From assembly GCA_900104855.1 (NCBI GenBank), contig FNSS01000001.1:3472001-3536000 (forward strand): a stretch of DNA of 64,000 bases. Direction: 5' to 3'. The stretch is from Rhizobiales bacterium GAS188. Lineage in GTDB: Bacteria > Pseudomonadota > Alphaproteobacteria > Rhizobiales > Beijerinckiaceae. The notes below the pieces were generated by a model. The model searched no databases, was not told the origin of the DNA, and worked only from the letters and a program-made list of their open reading frames with translations. This document shows, one piece after another, positions 40,615 through 49,308 of this stretch. Every line of letters begins with the position of its first letter. Positions within the stretch are counted from its first letter, which is position 1. The translations under genes were made by a program, and so were the position numbers.

Positions 40615-40716
40615 GAGATGCGCTCGCGGTTTGAACCCGCCCTCCACGCATGTATGAAGAGCGCGCCGGCCGGCGTGGTCGCGCGCCCCCCACGCGAACG
40701 CATTCGAGCATCACGC

Positions 40717-43077
40717 ATGACGCAAGAAACTGAGCGCGGCCGATCGCGCCTGCGGCGCGAGGATCGACGTTTCCTCGTGGGCGAGGGCCGTTATGTCGAC
40801 GACGCGGCCGAACCCGAGGCGCTGCACGCCCATGTGCTGCGCTCGCCCTTCGGCCATGCGCATATTCGCGGCATCGACGTCTCGGAAGCCGTGGCGATGC
40901 CGGGCGTCGTCGGCGTGCTGACTTCGGCCGATCTCGCCGCGGAAGCGATCGGCGCCTTGCCCTGCTCCCTGCAGCTGCCGATGGTCGAGCCCCTGATCGT
41001 GCCGCCCCGCCCGGCGCTTGCCGAGGCGCGGGTGCGCCATGTCGGCGACCCGGTCGTCTGCGTGGTGGCGGCGAGCCGGCAAGAGGCCCGCGACGCGGCC
41101 GAACGCATCCGGGTCGATTATGAGGATCTGCCCGCCGTGGTCGATGGCGCGGCGGCGCTCGAGCCGGGCGCGCCGCTCCTCTGGGAAGAGGCGCAAGGCA
41201 ATCTCGCCTTCCGCTTCCAGAAGGGCGATCGCGGCGCGGTCGCCGCCGCCTTCGCCAAGGCCGCCACGACGGCCGAGGTCGAGCTCGTCAATAATCGCGT
41301 CGTCGTGGCGCCGATCGAGCCGCGGGCGGCCATCGGCTATTACGACGCGGCAGAGAATGCCTTCCGCCTGGTGCTGAGCGGGCAGGGCGTGCACGGCATC
41401 CGCGACCACCTCGCGCAGAATGTCTTCCGCATGCCGCCCGAGCGCATCCATGTGGTCGCCCCCGATGTCGGCGGCGGCTTCGGCACCAAGAATTTCCTCT
41501 ATCCGGAATTCGTGCTGGTGCTGTTCGCGGCGAGACGCTTCGGCCGCCCGGTGCGCTGGACCTCGGACCGAGGCGAGGATTTCCTCAGCTCCGCCCAGGG
41601 GCGCGACAACCGCACGCGAGCGCGTCTCGCCCTCGATGCGCAAGGACGCTTCCTGGCGCTCGAGGTCGAGACGATCGCCAATATGGGCGCCTATTTGTCG
41701 GCCTTCGGACCGGGCCCGTCGACCAGCTCGGCGGCGACCGCCATGGGCGGCGTCTATGCGATTCCGGCGATCCATATGGATGTGCGCGGCGCCTTCACCA
41801 ACACGGTGCCGACCGATGCCTATCGCGGCGCCGGCAAGCCCGAGGCGAATTACCTGATCGAGAGGCTGGTCGACATCGCGGCCCGCCAGACCAATCGCGA
41901 TCCGGTAGCGCTGCGTCGCCTCAACATCATCTCCACGCTTCCCTATCGCGGCGCGCTCGGCATGACGATCGAGGATGGCGCCTTCGCGGCGAGCCTCGAC
42001 ACGGCTCTGCGCCGTGCCGACCATGCGGGCTTCCCGGCGCGCCGCGCCGAAGCCGCGAAGCGCGGCCGGCTGCGCGGGCTTGGCCTTGCTTTCTATCTCG
42101 AGACCGCCCGCGGCCGGCCGAACGAGATGGCGGCGCTGCGCTTCGAGGTCGGCGGTCAAGAGTCCGATGGCCAAGTGGCGCTCGTGCTCGGCACGCAGTC
42201 GAACGGCCAGGGCCATGAGACGAGCTTTCCGCAGATCGCCGCCGATCTCCTCGGGCTGCCGCCGGAGCGCTTCCGGCTGGTCCAGGCCGATACCAGCCTG
42301 GTGCCGAGCGGCGGCGGCCATGGCGGGGCGCGCTCGCTGCATCAAGGAGGCGCGGCGCTGGTCAAGGCCATCGAGGCAGTGATCGAGAAGGGCCGCCTTG
42401 TCGCGGCGCAGCTCCTGCAATGCCGACCTGAGGAGCTCGGCTTCGCGGACGGTGTCTTCGCCATCGCCGGAAGCCCCGGCCGCAGCGTCGATCTCATGTC
42501 GGTGGCGCGCGCCGCCGCCGACCCCGCGCAAGCTCCGCCTGGTCTGGAGGCGGGCCTTGATTCCCATGTGGACAACCCGCTCGACCTCTTCACCTTCCCC
42601 AATGGCTGCCATGTGGCCGAGGTCGAGATCGATCCGCAGACCGGTCAGGTCAGGCTCGAGCGCTACACCGCGGTCGACGATTTCGGCCGGCTGATCAATC
42701 CGCTCCTGACCGAGGGCCAGGTGCAGGGCGGGCTCGCCCAAGGCATCGGCCAGGCGTTGCATGAGCATGCGGTCTATGAGGAGGGCACCGGCCAGTTTCT
42801 GAGTGCCTCCTTCATGGATTATGGCCTGCCGCGCGCCGACGACCTGCCGGGCTTCGACATCAGCTTCAACGAAGTGCCGACCAATGCCAACCCGCTCGGC
42901 GTCAAGGGCTCGGGGCAGGCGGGCTGCATCGCGGCGCCGCAGACGGTGATGAACGCCGTCCTCGATGCGCTCGCGCCGCTCGGCATCACCCATCTCGACA
43001 TGCCGGCGACGCCGCTGCGCATCTGGGAAGCGATCCGCGGGGCCGGTCATCCCGGACGCGGCGCAGCACGCTTGTGA
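40717..43077 (+). CDS. CoxL-like molybdopterin-binding dehydrogenase subunit, orphan
   Basis: The 786-residue protein belongs to the xanthine dehydrogenase/CO dehydrogenase large-subunit family. Conserved parts are EDRRFLVGEGRYVDD, the small-subunit-contact domain HVLRSPFGHAHI, the Mo-cofactor motif PDVGGGFGTKNFLYPE, and the active-site loop PTDAYRGAGKPEANYLIER. AYRGAGK is the form II pattern, not the AYxCSFR of true CO dehydrogenase. Near the C-terminus the catalytic Glu of GVGEAG is replaced by Gln (GVKGSGQAGCIAAP). No FAD (CoxM) or iron-sulfur (CoxS) subunit genes are adjacent, so partners must come from elsewhere. The start at 40717 leads directly into the conserved N-terminus. Confidence 0.87.
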   Translation: MTQETERGRSRLRREDRRFLVGEGRYVDDAAEPEALHAHVLRSPFGHAHIRGIDVSEAVAMPGVVGVLTSADLAAEAIGALPCSLQLPMVEPLIVPPRPALAEARVRHVGDPVVCVVAASRQEARDAAERIRVDYEDLPAVVDGAAALEPGAPLLWEEAQGNLAFRFQKGDRGAVAAAFAKAATTAEVELVNNRVVVAPIEPRAAIGYYDAAENAFRLVLSGQGVHGIRDHLAQNVFRMPPERIHVVAPDVGGGFGTKNFLYPEFVLVLFAARRFGRPVRWTSDRGEDFLSSAQGRDNRTRARLALDAQGRFLALEVETIANMGAYLSAFGPGPSTSSAATAMGGVYAIPAIHMDVRGAFTNTVPTDAYRGAGKPEANYLIERLVDIAARQTNRDPVALRRLNIISTLPYRGALGMTIEDGAFAASLDTALRRADHAGFPARRAEAAKRGRLRGLGLAFYLETARGRPNEMAALRFEVGGQESDGQVALVLGTQSNGQGHETSFPQIAADLLGLPPERFRLVQADTSLVPSGGGHGGARSLHQGGAALVKAIEAVIEKGRLVAAQLLQCRPEELGFADGVFAIAGSPGRSVDLMSVARAAADPAQAPPGLEAGLDSHVDNPLDLFTFPNGCHVAEVEIDPQTGQVRLERYTAVDDFGRLINPLLTEGQVQGGLAQGIGQALHEHAVYEEGTGQFLSASFMDYGLPRADDLPGFDISFNEVPTNANPLGVKGSGQAGCIAAPQTVMNAVLDALAPLGITHLDMPATPLRIWEAIRGAGHPGRGAARL

Positions 43078-43120
43078 TGCGCCGCTGATCCGGGACCCAT
43101 TCCTTACCTTCTGAACATGG

Positions 43121-43167
43121 ATCCCGTGCCTGCACAGCATCACTGCGTGCTGCAGTGCGCACGGGAT
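43121..43167. terminator. Hairpin between convergent genes
   Basis: ATCCCGTGC (43121-43129) pairs with GCACGGGAT (43159-43167), and the interior can extend the stem through TGCACAGCA and TGCTGCA. It lies between two convergent genes and may end transcription in both directions, although no T-run follows. Confidence 0.4.
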
Positions 43168-43195
43168 GACCCCAATTCTGCGAGGGTCTCGGCTG

Positions 43196-44011
43196 CTATG
43201 GCTCGCGTCGGTCGCGCCAGGCGAGCGCCGCCTGCAGGCCCTCCTCGCGCCGGATCCGGTCGAACTCGGTGCGCCTGGGGCCGCCGGCACACTCGATGAA
43301 GATGTCGGTCTCGAGCGCCTGGGCGAGCGCGGCTCTCAGGCCCATCGCCTCGTAGCTGCGGTTGACGGCGCGCTTCGAGAGCTGGACCGCCATCGGATCG
43401 GCGGCCGCGATGCTCTCGGCGATCGCCAGCGCCTTGGCGAGCTCCTCGCCCGCCGGCACCACATGGTTGACGATGCCGAGCGCCAGGGCCCGCTCGGCGC
43501 TGAGATGGTCGTCGCCGGTGAGCAGGATCTCCTTGGCTGCCTTCGCCCCCGTCACGAAAGGCAGCAGCATGGCGACCGCGCCGGAACCGAACTTCACTTC
43601 GGGCGCACCCAGGCGCGTGCCTGAAGCCGCGACCGTGACGTCGCAGGCGAGCGACAATTCGAAGGCGCCGCCGATGCAATAGCCATGGATGGCCGCGATG
43701 GTCGGCTTCGGGCAGTCCCAGAATGCCATGATGAAATCGAAATCGGCTTCGAGCATACGACGCCACTCGGCGGGCTTGCGCTCGCCGGCCGTGGCCGCCC
43801 CGGCCTTGAGATCGAACCCGGCCGAGAAGGCACGCCCCTCGCCGCGCACCACGATCGCGAGCACATCCTCGTCCGCAGACAGCTCGGCCATCGCCCGCAT
43901 CGTCGCCTCGACCAGGGGGCCGTCGAAGGCATTGAGCACGCGCGGACGGTTGAAGGACAGAATCGCGACGCGACCGCGCCGTTCGATGCCGATCGTATCG
44001 GTGTCCGCCAT
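43196..44011 (-). CDS. Enoyl-CoA hydratase/isomerase family protein
   Basis: The 271-residue crotonase-fold protein shows RVAILSFNRPRVLNAFDGPL, the oxyanion-hole motifs RAFSAGFDLKAG and CIGGAFELSLACDVTVA, and GAPEVKFGSGAVAMLLPFVTG. The first catalytic Glu of enoyl-CoA hydratases corresponds to an E in FELSLA, and the second position has G or S in place of the usual Glu, so isomerase or another crotonase activity is possible. It lies 26 bases after the PuuB-like gene on the same strand and probably works in the same catabolic set. Confidence 0.85.
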   Translation of the reverse strand: MADTDTIGIERRGRVAILSFNRPRVLNAFDGPLVEATMRAMAELSADEDVLAIVVRGEGRAFSAGFDLKAGAATAGERKPAEWRRMLEADFDFIMAFWDCPKPTIAAIHGYCIGGAFELSLACDVTVAASGTRLGAPEVKFGSGAVAMLLPFVTGAKAAKEILLTGDDHLSAERALALGIVNHVVPAGEELAKALAIAESIAAADPMAVQLSKRAVNRSYEAMGLRAALAQALETDIFIECAGGPRRTEFDRIRREEGLQAALAWRDRREP

Positions 44012-44037
44012 CTGATGTTCCCCGTTGAATGCTGGAC

Positions 44038-45321
44038 TTAGGAAAGACCCAGCCGGTCGAGCGCCCGCATCGCCGCGACGGTAGCGGCGACACCGACGCG
44101 CTTCAGCGGCGAGAAGGGGATCGGCACGATCGGCGAAATGGGCAGCACGGGTCGATAAGCCTCGTCTTGCGTGAGGCGCGCGAGCTCGAAGCCGATCGCC
44201 GTCTGCCAGCCGATGCCGCGTCCCTGGCAGCCGATCGCCGCGACCAAGCCCGACTGCGGCCGATGCAGGCGTGGCCAATAGTCGGGATGGATCGCGACGC
44301 GACCGCCCCAGCGATGCGTGAAACCGATCCCGCGTAGCGCCGGATAGAGCTTGCCCACCTCGCGCTTGAGATGCGCCCAGTCGCTCTCGGGCCCAGGCTC
44401 GCGATAGGGGCCGCGCCCGCCCATCAGCAGGCGCCCCTCGGCATCGAGCCGCCAGTAGCGGATCACCTTGCGCGTATCGGAGAGCACCTCGCCGCCCGGC
44501 AGGATCAGCGAACGCAACGTCTCGGGTAGCGGCTCCGTCGCGATTTGCAGCGAGGTGGCGGCGACGATCGAGCGCGGCAGCTCGGGCACGAGCCCGTCCG
44601 CGTAGGCATTGGCGCACAGGAGCACCGTGCCCGCCGTGACTTGCGCTCCCGAGGCAGTCGTTGCGATCCAGGCGCCGCCTCGCCGCGCGAGCGACACGAC
44701 CCGTGACTGGCCATGGAGGCGCGCTCCCGCCGCAATCGCCGCCCGCGCGAGCTCACGCGCATAAGAGAGCGGCTGGATGCAGCCGGCACGGCGATCGACG
44801 AAGGCGCCGACATAGATGCCGGTCCCGGTCAATCGCTCCGCTTCCGCCGCCTCGACATAGGCGACATCGGCGCCGCGCCTCTGCCATTGCTCGGCGCGGG
44901 AACGTGCGAGCCCCGCTGCCCTCTGCGAATGGATGCCCTGGATCCAAGCCGTGCGACGGGCCTGCGCCTCGAGACCGAGCCGTTCGACGAGGCCGAACAC
45001 GAAATCCGCCGTACCGCCGGCGAAGCGCCACAGCCGCTCGCCGCGCTCGCGGCCGAACTTGGCTTCGATCGCGTCGGGATCGTATTTGAGGCCCGGGATG
45101 AGCTGCCCGCCATTGCGGCCGGAAGCGCCAAAGCCCGGCGTCTCGGCCTCGAGGACGACCACGTCGCCTCCGACTTCGGCGATATGAAGCGCTGCCGACA
45201 GGCCGAGATAGCCGGCGCCCACCACCAGCACCGCGGCGCGAACGCTGCCCTCGAGCGGCTCGACCACCGGGGGCGGGACGGCCGTCTCCTCCCAGAGATT
45301 AGCCAAGAGACTCACACTCAT
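44038..45321 (-). CDS. FAD-dependent oxidoreductase (PuuB/DAO family)
   Basis: The 427-residue flavoprotein has the dinucleotide-binding motif VLVVGAGYLGLSAALHIAE, then FGASGRNGGQLIPGLKY, typical for gamma-glutamylputrescine oxidase PuuB and related amine oxidases. The C-terminal part has RWGGRVAIHPDYWPRL and GCQGRGIGWQTAIGFELA, the FAD-binding closing motif. It likely oxidises an amine, giving an aldehyde, ammonia and peroxide. The PuuR-like gene lies upstream on the same strand. Its start region is a tandem array of start codons. Confidence 0.87.
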   Translation of the reverse strand: MSVSLLANLWEETAVPPPVVEPLEGSVRAAVLVVGAGYLGLSAALHIAEVGGDVVVLEAETPGFGASGRNGGQLIPGLKYDPDAIEAKFGRERGERLWRFAGGTADFVFGLVERLGLEAQARRTAWIQGIHSQRAAGLARSRAEQWQRRGADVAYVEAAEAERLTGTGIYVGAFVDRRAGCIQPLSYARELARAAIAAGARLHGQSRVVSLARRGGAWIATTASGAQVTAGTVLLCANAYADGLVPELPRSIVAATSLQIATEPLPETLRSLILPGGEVLSDTRKVIRYWRLDAEGRLLMGGRGPYREPGPESDWAHLKREVGKLYPALRGIGFTHRWGGRVAIHPDYWPRLHRPQSGLVAAIGCQGRGIGWQTAIGFELARLTQDEAYRPVLPISPIVPIPFSPLKRVGVAATVAAMRALDRLGLS

Positions 45322-45367
45322 CGAGTGACGCTCATCGGCTGACGCTCATCGACTGACGCTCATCGAT
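45316..45367 (-). repeat. 14-base tandem repeat carrying start codons
   Basis: Three units of 14 bases (45326-45339, 45340-45353, 45354-45367), preceded by a partial unit at 45316-45325, read on the minus strand as GATGAGCGTCA with variable spacers. Each supplies an ATGAG. Because 14 is not a multiple of three, the extra ATGs lie in different frames. Confidence 0.75.
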
Positions 45368-45387
45368 TGGTGTCCACCGGCCCATGC

Positions 45388-46008
45388 TCAATAGCTCGGC
45401 GGGGTGATCGCCCAGATCACTTCGGCCTCGTCGGGCCCCGGATTGCGGTAGCTGTGCGGCAAGGTGCTCTGGAAGCCGAAACTGTCTCCCGCCTCCAGCA
45501 TCACCGTCCTGCCGTCGACCCATAATTCCAGGCGGCCGCGGATGACGACGCCCGCCTCTTCGCCCGCATGCGTGTAGGGCTCCTCGCCCGACGACGCGCC
45601 CGGAGGAAACCGGCAGGACAGGAGCTCGAGGGCGCCGTTGAGGTTGGGGCTCAACAGCTCGTCGACCAGGCCGGCCGAATAATCGAGCCGCCGCCGCCGT
45701 GCGCGCCGCACCACGAGGTCGCGCTCCTCCTCCGGCACATCGCTCGCCTGGAAAAACCAGCTGATGGTGACGCCGAGCGCACGCGACACGGCATGCAGGG
45801 CCTTGATCGAGGGTGTGGCGCGGTCGCGCTCGAGCAGGCTGAGATAGCCGATCGACAAGCTGCTCGCCTCGGCGAGGCCCGTGAGCGTGAGCCCGCGCGC
45901 CTTGCGGAGCCCACGGATTTCGCTGCCGATCAGGCGAGGCTGGCTCTGATCGGGCGCCTCGACAGGGCTCGAGGCACGGTTACGGGGAAGTGAGGAGCTG
46001 CGATTCAT
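45388..46008 (-). CDS. puuR: XRE-cupin transcriptional regulator (PuuR-like)
   Basis: The 206-residue protein has an XRE helix-turn-helix (about 28-85: LRKARGLTLTGLAEASSLSI, then GYLSLLERDRATPS) and a C-terminal cupin domain (about 120-205: TRAGEEAGVVIRGRLELWVD-like and EAGDSFGFQSTLPHSYRN). This is the layout of PuuR, the putrescine-utilisation repressor. It stands next to a PuuB-like gene and faces an operon with a PotABCD-like transporter, which fits a role as repressor. The symbol is by analogy; the true ligand is unknown. Confidence 0.8.
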   Translation of the reverse strand: MNRSSSLPRNRASSPVEAPDQSQPRLIGSEIRGLRKARGLTLTGLAEASSLSIGYLSLLERDRATPSIKALHAVSRALGVTISWFFQASDVPEEERDLVVRRARRRRLDYSAGLVDELLSPNLNGALELLSCRFPPGASSGEEPYTHAGEEAGVVIRGRLELWVDGRTVMLEAGDSFGFQSTLPHSYRNPGPDEAEVIWAITPPSY

Positions 46009-46026
46009 GGGGCATCACTTTTTCTA

Positions 46027-46056
46027 TTGACAAAAATATCGTACCAAAATTTTAAT
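46027..46056 (+). promoter_or_regulatory. Promoter and possible PuuR-like operator
   Basis: TTGACA (46027-46032) and TTTAAT (46051-46056) are 18 bases apart and make a good housekeeping promoter for the plus-strand operon. The AT-rich stretch between contains AAAATAT, the start of the AAAATATAATGAACA box known for E. coli PuuR, and a loose dyad AAAAT...ATTTT. The region also serves the divergent regulator gene. Confidence 0.5.
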
Positions 46057-46085
46057 GCAAGTGAAGCCAGCAAGGATATTTGCGC

Positions 46086-47669
46086 ATGGCGGAACGATTT
46101 GATGCCATCATCATCGGGGCTGGCCATAACGGCCTGACCTGCGGCGCCTATCTGGCTCGGGCCGGACTGAAGACCCTCGTCCTCGAGCGCCGCCATATCG
46201 TCGGCGGCGCCGCGGTGACCGAAGAGGTGGTGCCGGGCTTCAAGTTCTCGGTGTTCAGCTATCTCATGAGCCTTCTGCATCCGAAGGTGATCGCCGAGCT
46301 CGAGCTTGCGAAATACGGCTATGAAGTCCTGCCAGCGACCGACATGTTCGGCCCACTGCAGGGCAAGGACTACATCGTCTTCGCCGACGATGTCGCCAAG
46401 ACGCAGGCGAGCTTCGCGCGCTTCTCCGCGAAGGACGCGGCGATCTATCCCGAGTTCGACCGCTATCTCATGGATTCGGTCAGGACCATGCGCCAGGTGC
46501 TGCTGGACACTCCGCCCGATCCCTCCTGTCGCGACTGGCGATCCTTCAAGGAGACGGCGAAATTCCTCTGGAAATACCGGCGCGTCGGCGGAAAGCTGTT
46601 CCGTCTCATCGATCTCATGACGATGAGCGCCGACGATTATCTCTCGGAGTGGTTCGAGCGTTCGGAGGTCAAGGCCGTGCTCGCCTATTACAGCGGCATC
46701 GGCACCTTCGTCGGCCCCAAGAGCCCCGGCTCCGCCTATGTGGTGATGCACCACGTCATGGGCGAGCACGCAGGGGCCGGCGGCTGGGGCTTCGTGCGCG
46801 GCGGCATGGGTTCGATCACCCAGGCCATTGCCCGCTCGGGGGCCGAGAAGGGCCTGGTCATCAAGACGGAATGCGAGGTCGCCTCGATCGACACGTCGAA
46901 TGGCCGCGCCACCGGCGTGACCTTGAGCGACGGCACCCGCTACGAGGCCGGCATCATCGCCAGCAATGTCTCGGCCAAGCTGACCTTCCTGAAGTTCCTG
47001 GACAAATCGCAACTCCCCGCGGAGCTGGTGCGCGACGTCGAGACCTATCGGACCTATTCCAGCGCCTTCAAGATCAACATCGCCTGCGAGGCGCTGCCAA
47101 AATATTCCTCGTTCGATCCGCAGGCCTGCGGCTTTGCCTATCCGACCTATGCGCATATCGGCCCGACCATCGAATATCTCGAGAGGGCCTATGACGACGC
47201 AAAATACGGCGACATGTCGCGAGAGCCCTTCGTGACGCCGGTGACGCCGAGCTTCGTCGACGACACCATCGCGCCGCCCGGCAAGCATGTCGTCCATCTC
47301 TTCGGCGGTCATGCCCCCCACACCTTGAAGCAGGGCGATTGGACGACCCGCAAGGACGAGCTGGTGCGCAACGTCATGCGCGTCATGGACGAGCACGCGC
47401 CGGGCTTCTCGAGCGGCATCATCGACATGCAGGTGCTCACCCCACCCGATATCGAGGCCAAGATCGGCTCGCCGCACGGCCATATCTTCCATGGCGAGTT
47501 GCAGATCGACCAGCTCTTCTGGGCAAGGCCCGCTCCGCACTGGGCCGATTACCGCACGCCGATCAAGGGGCTTTACCAATGCGGCTCCTCGGCGCATCCG
47601 GGCGGAGGCGTGGGCGCGGTCGTCGGCCACAACGCCGCCCGCGAGATCCTGCGGGACCGCCGCCGGTGA
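46086..47669 (+). CDS. FAD-dependent oxidoreductase of the phytoene-desaturase/PYROXD2 type
   Basis: The 527-residue protein starts with FDAIIIGAGHNGLTCGAYLA and VLERRHIVGGAAVTEE, the Rossmann and FAD motifs of phytoene-desaturase-like enzymes, and ends with GLYQCGSSAHPGGGVGAVVG, the closing FAD motif. FVRGGMGSITQAIA is also conserved. Such enzymes occur in many catabolic clusters with unknown substrates; no carotenoid gene is nearby. It is the first gene of a tightly packed operon. Its stop overlaps the next start as GTGA. Confidence 0.87.
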   Translation: MAERFDAIIIGAGHNGLTCGAYLARAGLKTLVLERRHIVGGAAVTEEVVPGFKFSVFSYLMSLLHPKVIAELELAKYGYEVLPATDMFGPLQGKDYIVFADDVAKTQASFARFSAKDAAIYPEFDRYLMDSVRTMRQVLLDTPPDPSCRDWRSFKETAKFLWKYRRVGGKLFRLIDLMTMSADDYLSEWFERSEVKAVLAYYSGIGTFVGPKSPGSAYVVMHHVMGEHAGAGGWGFVRGGMGSITQAIARSGAEKGLVIKTECEVASIDTSNGRATGVTLSDGTRYEAGIIASNVSAKLTFLKFLDKSQLPAELVRDVETYRTYSSAFKINIACEALPKYSSFDPQACGFAYPTYAHIGPTIEYLERAYDDAKYGDMSREPFVTPVTPSFVDDTIAPPGKHVVHLFGGHAPHTLKQGDWTTRKDELVRNVMRVMDEHAPGFSSGIIDMQVLTPPDIEAKIGSPHGHIFHGELQIDQLFWARPAPHWADYRTPIKGLYQCGSSAHPGGGVGAVVGHNAAREILRDRRR

Positions 47670-48535
47670 GCGCCGCCGGACGCCGACAGATGCTTCGTGG
47701 CCGAGTCCTTGGCGGCGGCATCGCGGCGCTGCTTCTCGCGCCCGCCTTCGTGATCGTCGCCGCGGGCTTCGTCGCGCCGCTCATCCGCCTCGCGGCCTTG
47801 AGCGTCTCCGCGCCGGAAGGCCCGCTTGCGGCTTATCGCGAGCTCGCCACGGTCGACGTCTACCGCACGGTGCTGCGCAACACCGTCATCCTCGCGCTCG
47901 TGGTGTCGGCCGCGAGCCTCGTCATCGGCTTCGTCCTGGCGCTCGCGCTGACCCGGCTCGAAGCCGGCTGGCGAGCGACGATCTTCGCCTGTGTGGTCCT
48001 GCCTCTTTGGGTCAGCGTCCTGGTGCGGACCTTCTCCTGGATGCTGATCCTGGAGAAGAACGGCCCGCTCAACCGCTTCCTCCTGGCCCTCGGGATTATC
48101 GATCAACCGCTGCCTCTGCTCTTCGCCTTTCCGGGCGTCGTGATCGGCATGGTGCATGTGCTCCTGCCCTATGCGGTGCTGCCGATCTACGCCGCGCTGA
48201 CCCGCATCGATCCGGCCTTGTTGCGCGCCAGCGACGGGCTCGGCGCCTCCCGCGCCACGACCTTTCGGCGCGTGCTGTTGCCGCTCTCCGCGCGCGGCCT
48301 CGCGACGGCCGCGACCTTCACCTTCCTGCTGTCGCTCGGATTTTTCGTGACGCCGGCTTTGCTCGGCGGACCCTCCGACACGACGATCCCGATGCTGATC
48401 GATTCCTTCGTCAACGAGCGCCTCGACTGGCCGCTGGCGGCGGCCGCCTCGATGACGCTGCTCGCCATGGCGCTCGCGGTGATCGGCCTCGCCGGGCGCT
48501 TCGTGCCCGTCGGCGCCTTGGCGGAGGTCGGGTGA
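47666..48535 (+). CDS. Polyamine-type ABC transporter permease (PotB-like)
   Basis: The permease of about 289 residues has six hydrophobic segments and the cytoplasmic loop LLRASDGLGASRATTFRRVL followed by LPLSARGL, typical for the spermidine/putrescine PotB group. VLPLWVSVLVRTFSWM is a family landmark. The GTG at 47666 overlaps the upstream stop; the ATG at 47690 gives a product eight residues shorter. It should pair with the next permease. Confidence 0.88.
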   Translation: MSAAGRRQMLRGRVLGGGIAALLLAPAFVIVAAGFVAPLIRLAALSVSAPEGPLAAYRELATVDVYRTVLRNTVILALVVSAASLVIGFVLALALTRLEAGWRATIFACVVLPLWVSVLVRTFSWMLILEKNGPLNRFLLALGIIDQPLPLLFAFPGVVIGMVHVLLPYAVLPIYAALTRIDPALLRASDGLGASRATTFRRVLLPLSARGLATAATFTFLLSLGFFVTPALLGGPSDTTIPMLIDSFVNERLDWPLAAAASMTLLAMALAVIGLAGRFVPVGALAEVG

Positions 48536-49308
48536 CGCCCGCCGGTGCCTGGACCAAGGCCTTCGCGGCTCTCCTCGCCGCGTTGATCGTCATCCCGGTG
48601 CTTGCGGTCGTGCCGCTCGCCTTCAGCGAGCAGAGCTTCGTGCGCCTGCCGCCGCAGGACTGGTCGCTGCGTTGGTGGCGCGGCTTCTTCGCGGATGCCT
48701 CCTGGCTGCGATCGCTGCTGACCAGCCTCGAGGTCGCGGCGCTGTCCTGCATCCTGTCGGTGGCGGCCGGAACCTCGGCAGCGCTCGGCCTGGCGCGCCT
48801 CGGGCCGCGCCTGAAAGCGCTCGCGAACGGTCTTTTCCTCGGACCGATGGTCGCGCCCGTCATCGTGCTCGCGGTCGGGCTGTACGCGCTGGCGCGCTCG
48901 GTCGGCCTCGTCGGGAGCGTGCCGGGCCTCGTGCTCGCCCATACGATGCTGGCGCTGCCTTATGCGATCTTGAATGTCGGCGTGTCGGTCGCGGCGCTCG
49001 ATCCGCGCCTCGCTCTCGCGGCGAGCGGGCTCGGGGCTGGTCCCTGGCGGGCATTTCGTACGGTGACCTTGCCGTCCATCATGCCCGGCATGCTGGGCGG
49101 CGGCATCTTCGCCTTCGTCACCTCCTTCGACGAAGTGGTGCTGGCGGTCTTCCTCGCGGGCCCGAGCGTGAAGACGCTGCCGGTACGCATCTGGGAGGAG
49201 GTTCGCGTCGAGTACACGCCCATCGTCGCCGTCGCCGCAACGATCATGATCGTGCTTGCCCTCATCGGCTCGGCCATCGGGCGGCTCGCCGCGCGGAGGA
49301 CCGCATGA
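48532..49308 (+). CDS. Polyamine-type ABC transporter permease (PotC-like)
   Basis: The 258-residue permease has six membrane segments, the N-terminal LAFSEQSFVRLPPQDWSLRW (a PotC-like part) and the loop ALAASGLGAGPWRAFRTVTLPSIMPG. FVTSFDEVVLAVFLAGP is strongly typical for this family. It overlaps both neighbours by four bases (GTGA before, ATGA after). Confidence 0.9.
   Translation: MTPAGAWTKAFAALLAALIVIPVLAVVPLAFSEQSFVRLPPQDWSLRWWRGFFADASWLRSLLTSLEVAALSCILSVAAGTSAALGLARLGPRLKALANGLFLGPMVAPVIVLAVGLYALARSVGLVGSVPGLVLAHTMLALPYAILNVGVSVAALDPRLALAASGLGAGPWRAFRTVTLPSIMPGMLGGGIFAFVTSFDEVVLAVFLAGPSVKTLPVRIWEEVRVEYTPIVAVAATIMIVLALIGSAIGRLAARRTA

Noticed and set aside
40717-43077. True CO dehydrogenase large subunit
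   Set aside because: The active-site loop is AYRGAGK and not AYxCSFR, and coxM/coxS are missing.
46086-47669. Carotenoid (phytoene) desaturase
   Set aside because: The fold matches, but no carotenoid synthesis genes are nearby and the operon is catabolic; this branch is a broader oxidoreductase group.
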